Of a DNA stretch of 38,837 nucleotides, positions 16,064-24,269 are shown piece by piece. This DNA is from CAZSWR01 sp964610885 (GTDB taxonomy: Bacteria > Bacteroidota > Ignavibacteria > Kapaibacteriales > UBA2268), in NCBI GenBank assembly GCA_964610885.1, contig CAZSWR010000026.1, forward strand, positions 1 to 38,837, in the 5' to 3' direction. The notes beneath the pieces were generated by a model, which worked only from the letters and a program-made list of their open reading frames with translations, was not told the DNA's origin and made no database searches. How positions within the stretch are numbered: position 1 is the stretch's first letter; the number at the start of each line of letters is the position of its first letter. The position numbers and the translations under genes are program-made.

Positions 16064-18715
16064 TTATTTCTTCAAATCTTTGAGAGGTGTTTTGATGCGG
16101 ACCTGCACCGTGCGGTTGTAGAAACGGCCTTCGGGCAGCATGTTTGTGTAAAGTGCTTCGTCCTCGCCGACGCCTTTCGAGTCGAGTTTGCCATAGCTGC
16201 CGCTGGTTGATTTGTTGATACCTTTGGTAACTGTGTTGGCTCTGTCTGTCGAGAGTTTCATGTTGCGTTCGTAGAGGCCGACGACGTCTGTATGGCCGAT
16301 AACTTCGATTGCCGATGTGGGCATACATCTTTCGTAAACGTAGTCGCGCATGATGCGTTCGTTGATCGGGCCTGCATCGGCGCGGTCGAACGGGAAGAGC
16401 ACGAGGTTGTAGGTTTCGTCTGTACTGTCTTTGCCCTCGGCGATGATACGGTCATTGATGCGTGCGAATTTCACTGGGATCACGATCGGATCGGATTCGC
16501 ATTCGCGGCCGGTGCTTGTGGTAACGACGATTTTCGCTGAATACGACGGAAGGTCTTTCAGTTCGGATTGGGCGCCTTCGTCCTGCGGGAATTTGTTTTT
16601 GGTATTTTTCCAGTCCCAGGCCGTTGTCTGGTCGATTGTACCGATTGCAGTGAGAGTGTTCCACGGTTGCGAGTTGCGCGTGATTTCGATTCTGCGTTTG
16701 GTAACGAGGGCGTCTTCGATGCCGTTTTTCATAACGAAATTCATGCTTGCGGGGTCGGGATATGTCGTAACGTTCACGTCGAAGACCGGTTTCATAATTT
16801 CCCATTCGGAGCAAACGATTTCTACGCGGCGGTTTTCTGTGATGCCGAGCGAATCCTTGAGGTTCGAAACCACTTGGGGTTTGTCGCGGTATGTAAGTTT
16901 CATACGTGATTCATCGATTTGCCATACGTCGCGGAGGTAGTTATAAACTTTGTTTGCGCGTTCTTTCGAAAGGCCTGAGCGTCTTTCTTCGGACGTTGTG
17001 CCGTCGTTGCAACCAACGATTTCGATTTTCGACGAAGGATTTTTCGTCAAACGGTATCCATAGATATTGAGCAAGTGATAATATTTGTCCAAAGTGCCGC
17101 CGGTGATTGTAGTGTCGGCGAAATCTTTGGTTTCGGCATTGTCTTTGAAAAGAATGTAGCGCTCGGGGAGGTCGGACGATCCGAGGTCGAAGAATACGTA
17201 GTTCAGAAGCGGATAGAGGTTCCACGTAAGTTTCTGGCGCATAATGAGGCCATTATATTGGGCCAGTTCGGGGAATTTTTGTTTGTTTTCTTCGGCATAT
17301 TTTGCAGTTGCAATTTTCGATGCGAGTGTCGGTTTCTGGCCGAGCGGCACAGTAACTTTGATTTCGCTTGCGAATGTTTTCAGTTCTTCTTGGTTGGTTG
17401 TTACCGGCGGGCGGGTAACGACTTGAGTTCTTGTAACGCTTCCATATTTGGGGTTGCTCGCGACCACTTCGAAAGTAGCTGTCTGGATCGAGTCTTTGGG
17501 GTTGCCGAAATCGTTGTAGTTGATAACCATTTCGATTTCTTTGCGGCTTGCCGTAACGCTATCTTTGAAAACCCTACCAGTGAGTAAGTTTTTCACCACG
17601 ATATTTGCCGGGATATTGTCGCCCGAACATTCGTCGATTGCCACAGCTTTGAAGTTGATAGCGCGGAAGAAAGTCGGCACGAAAGCCATGAACAGGTCAT
17701 ATTGGCCTTGGTATCCGGCCAGGTCAGTCCTTTTGGATGCAAAGTAAATCACATCGCCCGAAGCAGGAAGTGAAATAAATGATTCGTCTTCTTTCGTATT
17801 GATCGGCTCTCCAAGGTTAACCGGTTTGCTCCAATGTTTCGTATCGGGATCATATTTCGAATAGAAAAAGTCCAAGCCGCCAATCAAAGGTTGATGGCCG
17901 TTCGATGCGAAGAAGAGTGTTTGTCCGTCGGCTGCAATGAAAGGTGAATACTCTTTACCTTCTGTGTTCAGATCGTCGAGGTATTGGGCGGGTTTGAACT
18001 CTTCGAGTTCGTCGTCGAAGTCGCAATACCAGATATTAAGGTCAGAAACGGATTTTGAGCCTGGCCGCGGACGATCCGATATAAAGAAAAGCCTTTTCTG
18101 GTCAGGTGAAATCGAAGGCATCGATTCCCAATACTCGGTGTTGACATTTCTTCCCAAGTTGAGTGGGCGTCCCCATTTGTCTCCCTGAATTGTGGTTTTA
18201 TAGATGTCGCATTTTCCCAAACCATCGGGGCGGTTGCAAGCGGTGAAATACAGAGTTTGCTTGTCTGCTGCGATAGAGGCGTTGCCCTCGTTGGCAGAGG
18301 TGTTAACTCCGTATATGCCGAAATTTGTTGTGGTGTCGATATTGAACGGTACCGAAAATACGGTATCGAGTCTGTGTTGCTTGGTCGTGGCCCAGAAATC
18401 CTCCGAGGGCAGACCTTTGCTGTTGAGCTTGCTGCCGGGTCTGTTAGAAATGAAGTACAGGGTCTTGCCGTCAGCGCTGACAGTAGGGGCGAAATCCTGG
18501 ACTTCCGTATTTACTATGGGGCCTAGGTTGATGATGCGGATCTTCTTACTGGCTATGATATTGTCATCGCTCTTTGATTGGTTATCTTGCGGATTTGCAT
18601 TTACAAGCGAAGCAGCATAGAGCGTAACCGTTTGGCTTTGCGCTTGGGCAATGCCAAAGGAAATACCTGTGAGGATGAAGACTAATACGAATAATCGTGT
18701 AATTGAACTGTGCAT
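16064..18715 (-). CDS. PD40-repeat outer-membrane protein with two OmpA domains
   Basis: An 883-residue exported protein with a signal peptide ending QAQS. Residues about 65-345 hold five PD40/WD40-like propeller repeats (DFAPTVSADGKTLYFIS, NASIAADKQTLYFTAC, SMPSISPDQKRLFFISD, YSPFIAADGQTLFFASN, ESFISLPASGDVIYFAS). Residues about 355-460 look Ig-like. Then come two OmpA-type peptidoglycan-binding domains: one at about 505-636 (IEIVGCNDGTTSEERRSGLSKERA) and one at about 770-877 (IEVIGHTDVVGLYERNMKLSTDRA). FCB-group proteins of PD40-OmpA type include T9SS-associated PorE-like factors, which tether to peptidoglycan; those usually have one OmpA domain, so the second is unusual. It stands alone with its own terminator. 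The role is probably structural or in secretion, but is not proven by sequence. Confidence 0.88.
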   Translation of the reverse strand: MHSSITRLFVLVFILTGISFGIAQAQSQTVTLYAASLVNANPQDNQSKSDDNIIASKKIRIINLGPIVNTEVQDFAPTVSADGKTLYFISNRPGSKLNSKGLPSEDFWATTKQHRLDTVFSVPFNIDTTTNFGIYGVNTSANEGNASIAADKQTLYFTACNRPDGLGKCDIYKTTIQGDKWGRPLNLGRNVNTEYWESMPSISPDQKRLFFISDRPRPGSKSVSDLNIWYCDFDDELEEFKPAQYLDDLNTEGKEYSPFIAADGQTLFFASNGHQPLIGGLDFFYSKYDPDTKHWSKPVNLGEPINTKEDESFISLPASGDVIYFASKRTDLAGYQGQYDLFMAFVPTFFRAINFKAVAIDECSGDNIPANIVVKNLLTGRVFKDSVTASRKEIEMVINYNDFGNPKDSIQTATFEVVASNPKYGSVTRTQVVTRPPVTTNQEELKTFASEIKVTVPLGQKPTLASKIATAKYAEENKQKFPELAQYNGLIMRQKLTWNLYPLLNYVFFDLGSSDLPERYILFKDNAETKDFADTTITGGTLDKYYHLLNIYGYRLTKNPSSKIEIVGCNDGTTSEERRSGLSKERANKVYNYLRDVWQIDESRMKLTYRDKPQVVSNLKDSLGITENRRVEIVCSEWEIMKPVFDVNVTTYPDPASMNFVMKNGIEDALVTKRRIEITRNSQPWNTLTAIGTIDQTTAWDWKNTKNKFPQDEGAQSELKDLPSYSAKIVVTTSTGRECESDPIVIPVKFARINDRIIAEGKDSTDETYNLVLFPFDRADAGPINERIMRDYVYERCMPTSAIEVIGHTDVVGLYERNMKLSTDRANTVTKGINKSTSGSYGKLDSKGVGEDEALYTNMLPEGRFYNRTVQVRIKTPLKDLKK

Positions 18716-19046
18716 GTTATCCTACCGCTAAATAATAATAATATTGTTTTGCTTTATCAAAAAATCTCTAAATAAAAAAATACTGATTAGCCACGGGAAG
18801 TCAATCAATATCCTTCTTCTAACTTACTTTTTAACCTTTTTTTTACTCTTGCTTCTAAATACTTTTTTCAAATTTAACATCTACCATATTTTAATTTACT
18901 CCAATTACTAATAAAACACAAGAATTTTGTTTCCGATACAAAGAAAATAAATATCCCGAGTGAAGTTTATGAATTTACTATAAAATAAAACCCGGCGATT
19001 TATTCGTCGGGCTGGAATAGAAATCATGCGCAGTGTGTAGTATCTT
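18716..19046. other. AT-rich intergenic region
   Basis: No reading frame. It contains the upstream region of the PD40-OmpA gene (18716-18780, with a TTTG box but no clean -7 box) and the terminator of the next gene at 18985-19011. Between them is featureless AT-rich DNA. Confidence 0.6.
18985..19011 (-). terminator. Rho-independent terminator
   Basis: CCCGGCGA (18991-18998) and TCGTCGGG (19004-19011) pair over 8 bp with one G-T wobble; on the minus strand it is followed by TTTTATTTTA. It lies about 35 bp beyond the stop at 19047. Confidence 0.75.
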
Positions 19047-19862
19047 CTAATCTTCAACTAAATTGTAACGCAGCTCCACAAGGAATCGGAACTTGTTGAT
19101 TTTGAAGCCGTCGAAAGCGCTGGATACGCTGTTGAGTGGCAGTCCGTATTGGCCAATTGGCGATAGGAGTATTCTGTTGCTCAATCTTATATTGAGCCCG
19201 ATTGCAGGTTCCAAATAGAGCATTGATTGAGCGTTTGGAAATTCACCATCTTCTATGGTGTATTTTGTTTTCCCGTTTTCGGCGAATGCGACATTCACTA
19301 TTTCGCCATTGCTCAATCGCGTCTTGGTGGTTTTCAGCTCCTTGTCGTGCGTAAAGCTGTTATTAATCAGCAGGCTATATGTCAGCCCAAGCCTGAAGAA
19401 CAGCCAATGCTTGAATGTGTATTTTGCATAGGGAGAAATATTGAATGAGGCCAAGCGCGTAGCGGCCGTGTGCTTGACGTCCAAGAGCACATCTTCGCGA
19501 AGCCCAGTGGCAAGAGAGGTAACGGGGATGTTCTCTTGCGATAGTGTGGTGTTGTCCAATCCGATGAAGTCAATACCCAGCCCCAAACCAACGCGCAGCC
19601 ATGAAGACAAAACAGTCCTTTCGTACAAGGCACCCAAAGTGAAGCCAAAAGCGGCTCCTTTGTCAAATAAGCAATTGCAGCCTCCGAGGAACTTACCCGT
19701 TTGATTGTTGGATCCCAATCCCGCATAGATGCCGACGTCTTGGTAGATCCTGCCGTAGCCTGATGGCTCGAGTACAGAAGTAAGCTCTCCGACTTGTGCC
19801 CTTGCAGCTGCGAACGCGAAAACAATGAGAGAAAATGCAATACAAATGATACGCCTGTTCAT
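19047..19862 (-). CDS. Outer-membrane beta-barrel protein
   Basis: A 271-residue precursor with signal peptide MNRRIICIAFSLIVFAFAAARAQ. The mature protein is a row of amphipathic strands separated by turns (DVGIYAGLGSN, FGFTLGALYERT, WLRVGLGLGIDFIG, FNISPYAKYTFKHWLFFRLGLTYSL, MLYLEPAIGLNIRL, FRFLVELRYNL), consistent with a 10-12-stranded barrel. Two cysteines in GGCNCLFD near residue 60 are unusual in a barrel and could lie in a loop. No family name is recognised. It diverges from rsmB across a 103-bp gap and has its own terminator. The ATG at 19862 begins the signal peptide. Confidence 0.75.
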   Translation of the reverse strand: MNRRIICIAFSLIVFAFAAARAQVGELTSVLEPSGYGRIYQDVGIYAGLGSNNQTGKFLGGCNCLFDKGAAFGFTLGALYERTVLSSWLRVGLGLGIDFIGLDNTTLSQENIPVTSLATGLREDVLLDVKHTAATRLASFNISPYAKYTFKHWLFFRLGLTYSLLINNSFTHDKELKTTKTRLSNGEIVNVAFAENGKTKYTIEDGEFPNAQSMLYLEPAIGLNIRLSNRILLSPIGQYGLPLNSVSSAFDGFKINKFRFLVELRYNLVED

Positions 19863-19925
19863 ATTTTTCTTTCGTATTATTAAAATAATAAACATTCTTA
19901 ATAGTTTATTTCCCCTAGACGAAGT

Positions 19926-19956
19926 CTAATTTAAGAAGTTTTTTTATTTTTACAAA
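19926..19956 (-). promoter_or_regulatory. Putative promoter for the outer-membrane barrel gene
   Basis: On the minus strand TTTG (19956-19953), a 19-bp spacer and TAAATTAG (19933-19926), close to TTTG-N19-TAnnTTTG. The site lies in the divergent gap shared with rsmB. Confidence 0.35.
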
Positions 19957-19965
19957 TAAATTTTG

Positions 19966-21396
19966 ATGGAAGATATAGAAAAAAAAGAGATAGCCACGGG
20001 AGATGAACCATTGCAAGGCGAAAGAAATCCTTCCGACGAGAATTTCACACCGTACCACAGGCCACTTCCCAAAGGCGCACGCGCCCTCGCCGTGAAGGTG
20101 CTTAGCCGATTCGAACGTAGCGATTCGTATTTGGATAAATTAATGGACTACCAATTGCGCACCGGGAATATGAACGACCCCGATAAACGCCTTTTCAAGG
20201 AACTCGTTACGGGAGTGATCCGCTGGCGGGGCAAGTTGGATTGGGTGCTTGTTGGTTTCTACCAAGGGGACTTCCTTAAATGCCTCAATTTGGTGAAAAA
20301 TGCCATGCGAGTGGCCCTCTACCAGATTCTTTTCCTGAACAAAATTCCGATTTTTGCCGCAATCAACGAATCCGTCGAACTCGTGAAACGAATCCAAGGC
20401 GAACGTACTGCCGGAATAGTGAACGGAGTGCTGCGCAATATCGCTCGGAATATTGAAAATATTCGGTATCCCGACCCCGCGGACGACCCCGTTTATTTCC
20501 TTTCGGTCATTTATTCGCATCCGAGGTGGATCGTCAAACGCATGATCGAAATCTTTGGCGAAGAGGCTGCCGAAAGAGTCCTGTTCAAGAATAACCAACG
20601 CCCATACATCCCGCTTCGTGTCAATCGATTGCGCTCCGACGTCCAACTCGTCAAGAAATTCCTAATCGACCACGAAATCCCTTTCCAGCAATCGCCATAC
20701 CTTCAGGAATGCCTTCTGCTGAAAACTACTCACGGGAACGTGGCAGCGCTTGAAATATTCCAGAAGGGCCAAGTCAGCGTGCAGGATCCGAGCGCATCAG
20801 TGGCCGCGCTGCTGGCAAGGCCGAAACCCGGCGACCGAGTGATCGACGTATGCTCCTCGCCCGGCGGCAAGACATTCTTTATGGCCGAAATGATGGAAGA
20901 TACAGGCGAAATAGTCGCAAACGACATCTATCCATCCAAAATAAAACTTATCGAAGAGGGCATCCAACGCCTCGGCCTTTCGTGCATACGGCCATCGCTC
21001 GCCGACGGCCGCGCCCTCGAGGCCGAACCCGCCGATGTGGTCTTCCTCGACGCCCCTTGCTCCGGCCTTGGAGTGATTTCGAAGAAGCCGGACATCAAAT
21101 GGAAACGCGAACGAGAGGACATGCCCGAACTGCTGAAACTACAACGCGAATTGCTGGATTCGGCCCAGAAACTCGTTAAGCCCTCGGGCGTGCTTGTCTA
21201 TTCTACCTGCACCGTCGAACCGGAAGAAAACACGCAGATGGTCCGGTGGTTCCTCGAGAAATATCCTGAATTTGAAATTGAACCGGCCGACCGGTACGTC
21301 CCTCGCGAAATGGCCAAGGACGGTTTCTACCAATCGTTCCAACATCTGCACTACGCCGACGGAGCCTTTGGCGCGAGATTGAAGAGGGTTCGTTAA
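19966..21396 (+). CDS. rsmB: 16S rRNA (cytosine-C5) methyltransferase, RsmB type
   Basis: A 476-residue cytoplasmic enzyme that methylates C967 of 16S rRNA using S-adenosylmethionine. The N-terminal third (about 35-175) is the NusB-like RNA-binding domain found in RsmB (RLFKELVTGVIRWRGKLDWVL, NGVLRNIAR). The methyltransferase part has the SAM loop VCSSPGGKT (295-303), the DAPCSGLG motif with C365, and YSTCTVEPEEN with catalytic C415. The C-terminus HLHYADGAFGARLKR matches the family's HPH-DGFFxA ending with F replaced by A. An acidic N-terminal extension of about 30 residues precedes the NusB domain. The ATG at 19966 is used; a TTG directly before it is in frame. A strong terminator follows at 21452. 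Confidence 0.93.
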   Translation: MEDIEKKEIATGDEPLQGERNPSDENFTPYHRPLPKGARALAVKVLSRFERSDSYLDKLMDYQLRTGNMNDPDKRLFKELVTGVIRWRGKLDWVLVGFYQGDFLKCLNLVKNAMRVALYQILFLNKIPIFAAINESVELVKRIQGERTAGIVNGVLRNIARNIENIRYPDPADDPVYFLSVIYSHPRWIVKRMIEIFGEEAAERVLFKNNQRPYIPLRVNRLRSDVQLVKKFLIDHEIPFQQSPYLQECLLLKTTHGNVAALEIFQKGQVSVQDPSASVAALLARPKPGDRVIDVCSSPGGKTFFMAEMMEDTGEIVANDIYPSKIKLIEEGIQRLGLSCIRPSLADGRALEAEPADVVFLDAPCSGLGVISKKPDIKWKREREDMPELLKLQRELLDSAQKLVKPSGVLVYSTCTVEPEENTQMVRWFLEKYPEFEIEPADRYVPREMAKDGFYQSFQHLHYADGAFGARLKRVR

Positions 21397-21451
21397 TAAA
21401 AAAACAAATGGCCGGAAACGGCCGAAATAATACAAGAATACTTAAAATTGG

Positions 21452-21482
21452 AAGGGCAGTGCTGCGGCATCTGTCCTTTTTT
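21452..21482 (+). terminator. Rho-independent terminator after rsmB
   Basis: AAGGGCAG (21452-21459) and CTGTCCTT (21471-21478) pair over 8 bp with one wobble, extended inside by TGC/GCA, followed by TTTTTT. A smaller GGCCG-gaaa-CGGCC hairpin with a GNRA loop lies at 21410-21423, just after the stop codon. Confidence 0.75.
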
Positions 21483-21867
21483 ATTCGGAAAAATTATATT
21501 ATTTTAATCTAAGGCATAGTATTTGATAATATGATTTTATCGGCCAAGCCCGATTGAAATAGAATAAATGTAAAGTCTTGAAATACTGAATATTTAAGAC
21601 GAACAAAGAAGGCTGCCGCGATTTTTTTTGTACTAAAAAGGATTGTAATGTGTTATAATTAATCCGATGCTTTGCATTGTTGGAATTTGGAAAATATTTA
21701 AAAAAAGGCTTGGAAAAAGTCTCGAATAATCTCGAAAGTAATAACAGATGAAACTTAAAAAAGTTTCATCAATTCCAAAAAAAACATCGGTATAATATTA
21801 ATGATGTAATTTTTTATTTGTAAAAATCATTAAATTACAATAAATTGTATATTCATTTTTGGCTAAC
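21483..21867. other. Gene-free AT-rich region with an isolated perfect hairpin
   Basis: No reading frame of note. A perfect 10-bp inverted repeat, GATGAAACTT (21747-21756) and AAGTTTCATC (21761-21770) with an AAAA loop, stands alone about 100 bp before the predicted promoter of the next operon. It has no T-run on the plus strand, so it is not an obvious terminator; an operator-like site is possible. Confidence 0.45.
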
Positions 21868-21899
21868 TTTGGAGTTAAACAAAGTATTGCTTGTATTTG
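21868..21899 (+). promoter_or_regulatory. Putative promoter of the GldM-like operon
   Basis: TTTG (21868-21871), a 20-bp spacer and TGTATTTG (21892-21899), one mismatch from TAnnTTTG. Predicted start near 21906, about 27 nt upstream of the ATG at 21933. Confidence 0.4.
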
Positions 21900-21932
21900 A
21901 AAATAGTTTATTAAATTATAAAGGGTTAAGAT

Positions 21933-24227
21933 ATGTCACATGGCGGCGGAGCAGGTAAAGTTTACTTTGTGTTGTATCTCGCTGTCGTGCTCGAACTTCT
22001 CATTATCATCGTTGAGCGCGACGAAGCCGAAGCCGACTTGCACAAAAAGAACAAAGAATCGATGAAGATAGTCGAATCGATTCTTTCGCAGTTGCAGTCT
22101 GGCGCTGGCACCGAGGGTATCAATACAAGGCCCCAGGACGAAATTACAATTCCGGGACCGAATACACTTAGGAACATGAAGGGCATCGAAATTAAAGATT
22201 CCCGTAAGTATATTGTCGAAGTCGGCGTTACGGATATTAGCCAAGAAATAACTCGCAAAGAGGGCGAAACCGATGCCGAATACGTCAAACGTTTCAAAAA
22301 ACTCATTGAGTTGGCAAACGTGGACGAAATGGAATATCAAATTTTCTACAATGCGAGCAATTCACCGGACCGCGTGCCGATGTTCCCGAGCGCTCAGGAC
22401 CTCGCTAAGATGAAGTTGGGCAACCTGACGAATCTTGAGGTCGGGCAAATCGTGCCGGGCACCGAGGGCGACGCTTGGAAGTTCCTAAGCTCGCGAAAAC
22501 TGAAACTCGACAAAGAAGCAACGTTCAATAAACTGGACATGGGCAACCTCTCGATCGAAGCGATTCAACCGGTTTATCCTCCGTTCGCTGCCGAAGACAC
22601 AAAAGGCCCGGTTTACGCTCCGCCCGACAAGCAGGATAGCGCATTTGTCTATTCGCTCGAGGAAACTCAGAAACGCAGCATGAGCAGCGGCGAAACCGAA
22701 CTGAAAAAACGTTCGTTCGTTGTGCATTTCAAACCCCCGCAGCAGGCCGGCTGGTACAAACTCCGTTTCGTATCGCGCACAAACCGCATCCTTGGCGTCC
22801 GCGTCGATGCAGACCCCGTTTCGCTCGATGAGGAAACAACGGTCAACATCGGTACCGTCCAGCTCACAGTCCGCGACCTGCGGAAGGTGCAACGCGAACT
22901 TTCCAGCAAACTTGAAGAATTCGGTTTGCCCTCGCAAGACATTTTGGAAAAAGAAAAAGACCTCGATAAATTCAACGACCAACTTAAGAAAGCAATCGCT
23001 GCCGCTTCGACCAAAGACAAAGCCGAAGACTATCGCAGCAAGATCCGCCTTTATGGATACATCGCACAGCTTCTCGCTCCCGGGCAATCGAGCAACTTCG
23101 ACCAAAACAAAGGCTCGATCGAATTTAACGTCCGCGTGCTGACGCCCCCGGACCTCGACGAAGCCAAACCGACAATCTCCGGTGATTTGGACCAACACCG
23201 CTTCGAGGGCCTGCCCCCCAGAGTGGAATTCTCGATCTCGCCTTGGAAAGGCTTGGGAGAAAACAAACTCGTCGGCACAATCTATGACGGCGACCGCACA
23301 GTCGGCCAATTGCAATTCGCAGCCGCTGGATCGACAGCTTCGCAATCGACAAGCTCCGGCGAAACTCAGAAAATTATTGGTTACTCGGACGTCCGGCTTT
23401 CCGCCAAGAACGTACCCGTTACCTACAAAGTACGTATATCCCACTCGATGGGTAGCTACAAAAAAGATACTACTATAACATTACATATATATCCGAACTC
23501 GAAAGAGGACATCGACAATCAGGTTACACGTATCCTCAAATCGCGTGCGTACTTCGGTAAAACACTTAACCTTACCCAGTATTCACCGACAAGCGGCCTC
23601 TATATTCCTGAAAATCAATTCCGCGTCAAATTCGACTTGGATGGTTTCGCACAGGGCGGACGCTACGAAGTTGGATACAACGCACCTTCTTCGCTCGGCC
23701 TTACATATTTGCCGCAAGCGACTGGTGCAAGCCTCAAGATTTCTTGGGTGGATCCTCATAAGCTGCCGAGCGAAACTGTTTCCCCCGAACTCACATTGTA
23801 TGAGTTGAAAAACTTCCCAATTAAACAGGAAGCTCCTACAATCAACATCATGACTGCAAGCAATGATGTTTCCGGCACGGAAGAAAGAATTAAAGTCTCT
23901 ATTCGCAATATTCAAATCGTAGAGCCTTCGACCGGCTACACCGAAGCAGGCCAAAACCTTGCTAAGATTGATGTCGCTGCCGATATTAAACTCACGGTAC
24001 GCGGGTACAGCGTTACCTCGAAGGGAAAGCCAACACGCCAGGCTAATGGAACTTACAGTTTGGATTTCTATATCTCCGGAACTCCTCCCGACGATGCTAA
24101 TGGAATCGTCAAAGGCGACGCAACTGTAACGTTCACCGCCACGGCCACGAACCCCAACGGTAAAGTGTCCGAAACATCAAGACAGCCATATAACTTTAAA
24201 ATATATAGACGATTTGAACAAGAATAG
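21933..24227 (+). CDS. Inner-membrane-anchored periplasmic protein with GldM-like topology
   Basis: A 764-residue protein with one N-terminal membrane helix (about 10-27, VYFVLYLAVVLELLIIIV) preceded by nine residues including K9, so the bulk should be periplasmic. A glutamate, E21, sits in the middle of that helix. Residues about 28-60 are a charged helix, about 350-395 another helical segment (VRDLRKVQRELSSKLEEFG and following), and much of the rest is beta-rich and looks like stacked Ig-like domains (about 240-300, 410-540, 560-640, 670-760). GldM of the T9SS/gliding motor has the same plan: short cytoplasmic start, single helix, tandem periplasmic beta domains. Sequence similarity to GldM is not obvious by eye, so this is a topological analogy. 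The gene is first in a three-gene unit with two outer-membrane proteins. No gldK/L/N homologue is visible next to it. Confidence 0.65.
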   Translation: MSHGGGAGKVYFVLYLAVVLELLIIIVERDEAEADLHKKNKESMKIVESILSQLQSGAGTEGINTRPQDEITIPGPNTLRNMKGIEIKDSRKYIVEVGVTDISQEITRKEGETDAEYVKRFKKLIELANVDEMEYQIFYNASNSPDRVPMFPSAQDLAKMKLGNLTNLEVGQIVPGTEGDAWKFLSSRKLKLDKEATFNKLDMGNLSIEAIQPVYPPFAAEDTKGPVYAPPDKQDSAFVYSLEETQKRSMSSGETELKKRSFVVHFKPPQQAGWYKLRFVSRTNRILGVRVDADPVSLDEETTVNIGTVQLTVRDLRKVQRELSSKLEEFGLPSQDILEKEKDLDKFNDQLKKAIAAASTKDKAEDYRSKIRLYGYIAQLLAPGQSSNFDQNKGSIEFNVRVLTPPDLDEAKPTISGDLDQHRFEGLPPRVEFSISPWKGLGENKLVGTIYDGDRTVGQLQFAAAGSTASQSTSSGETQKIIGYSDVRLSAKNVPVTYKVRISHSMGSYKKDTTITLHIYPNSKEDIDNQVTRILKSRAYFGKTLNLTQYSPTSGLYIPENQFRVKFDLDGFAQGGRYEVGYNAPSSLGLTYLPQATGASLKISWVDPHKLPSETVSPELTLYELKNFPIKQEAPTINIMTASNDVSGTEERIKVSIRNIQIVEPSTGYTEAGQNLAKIDVAADIKLTVRGYSVTSKGKPTRQANGTYSLDFYISGTPPDDANGIVKGDATVTFTATATNPNGKVSETSRQPYNFKIYRRFEQE

Positions 24228-24269
24228 TATATCTTTTTCTGAAACAAATAAAAAATTAGGGAAATAAAG

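Noticed and set aside
21410..21423. GGCCG-gaaa-CGGCC hairpin as the rsmB terminator
   Set aside because: Short stem and no T-run on the plus strand; the hairpin at 21452-21482 with six T fits better.
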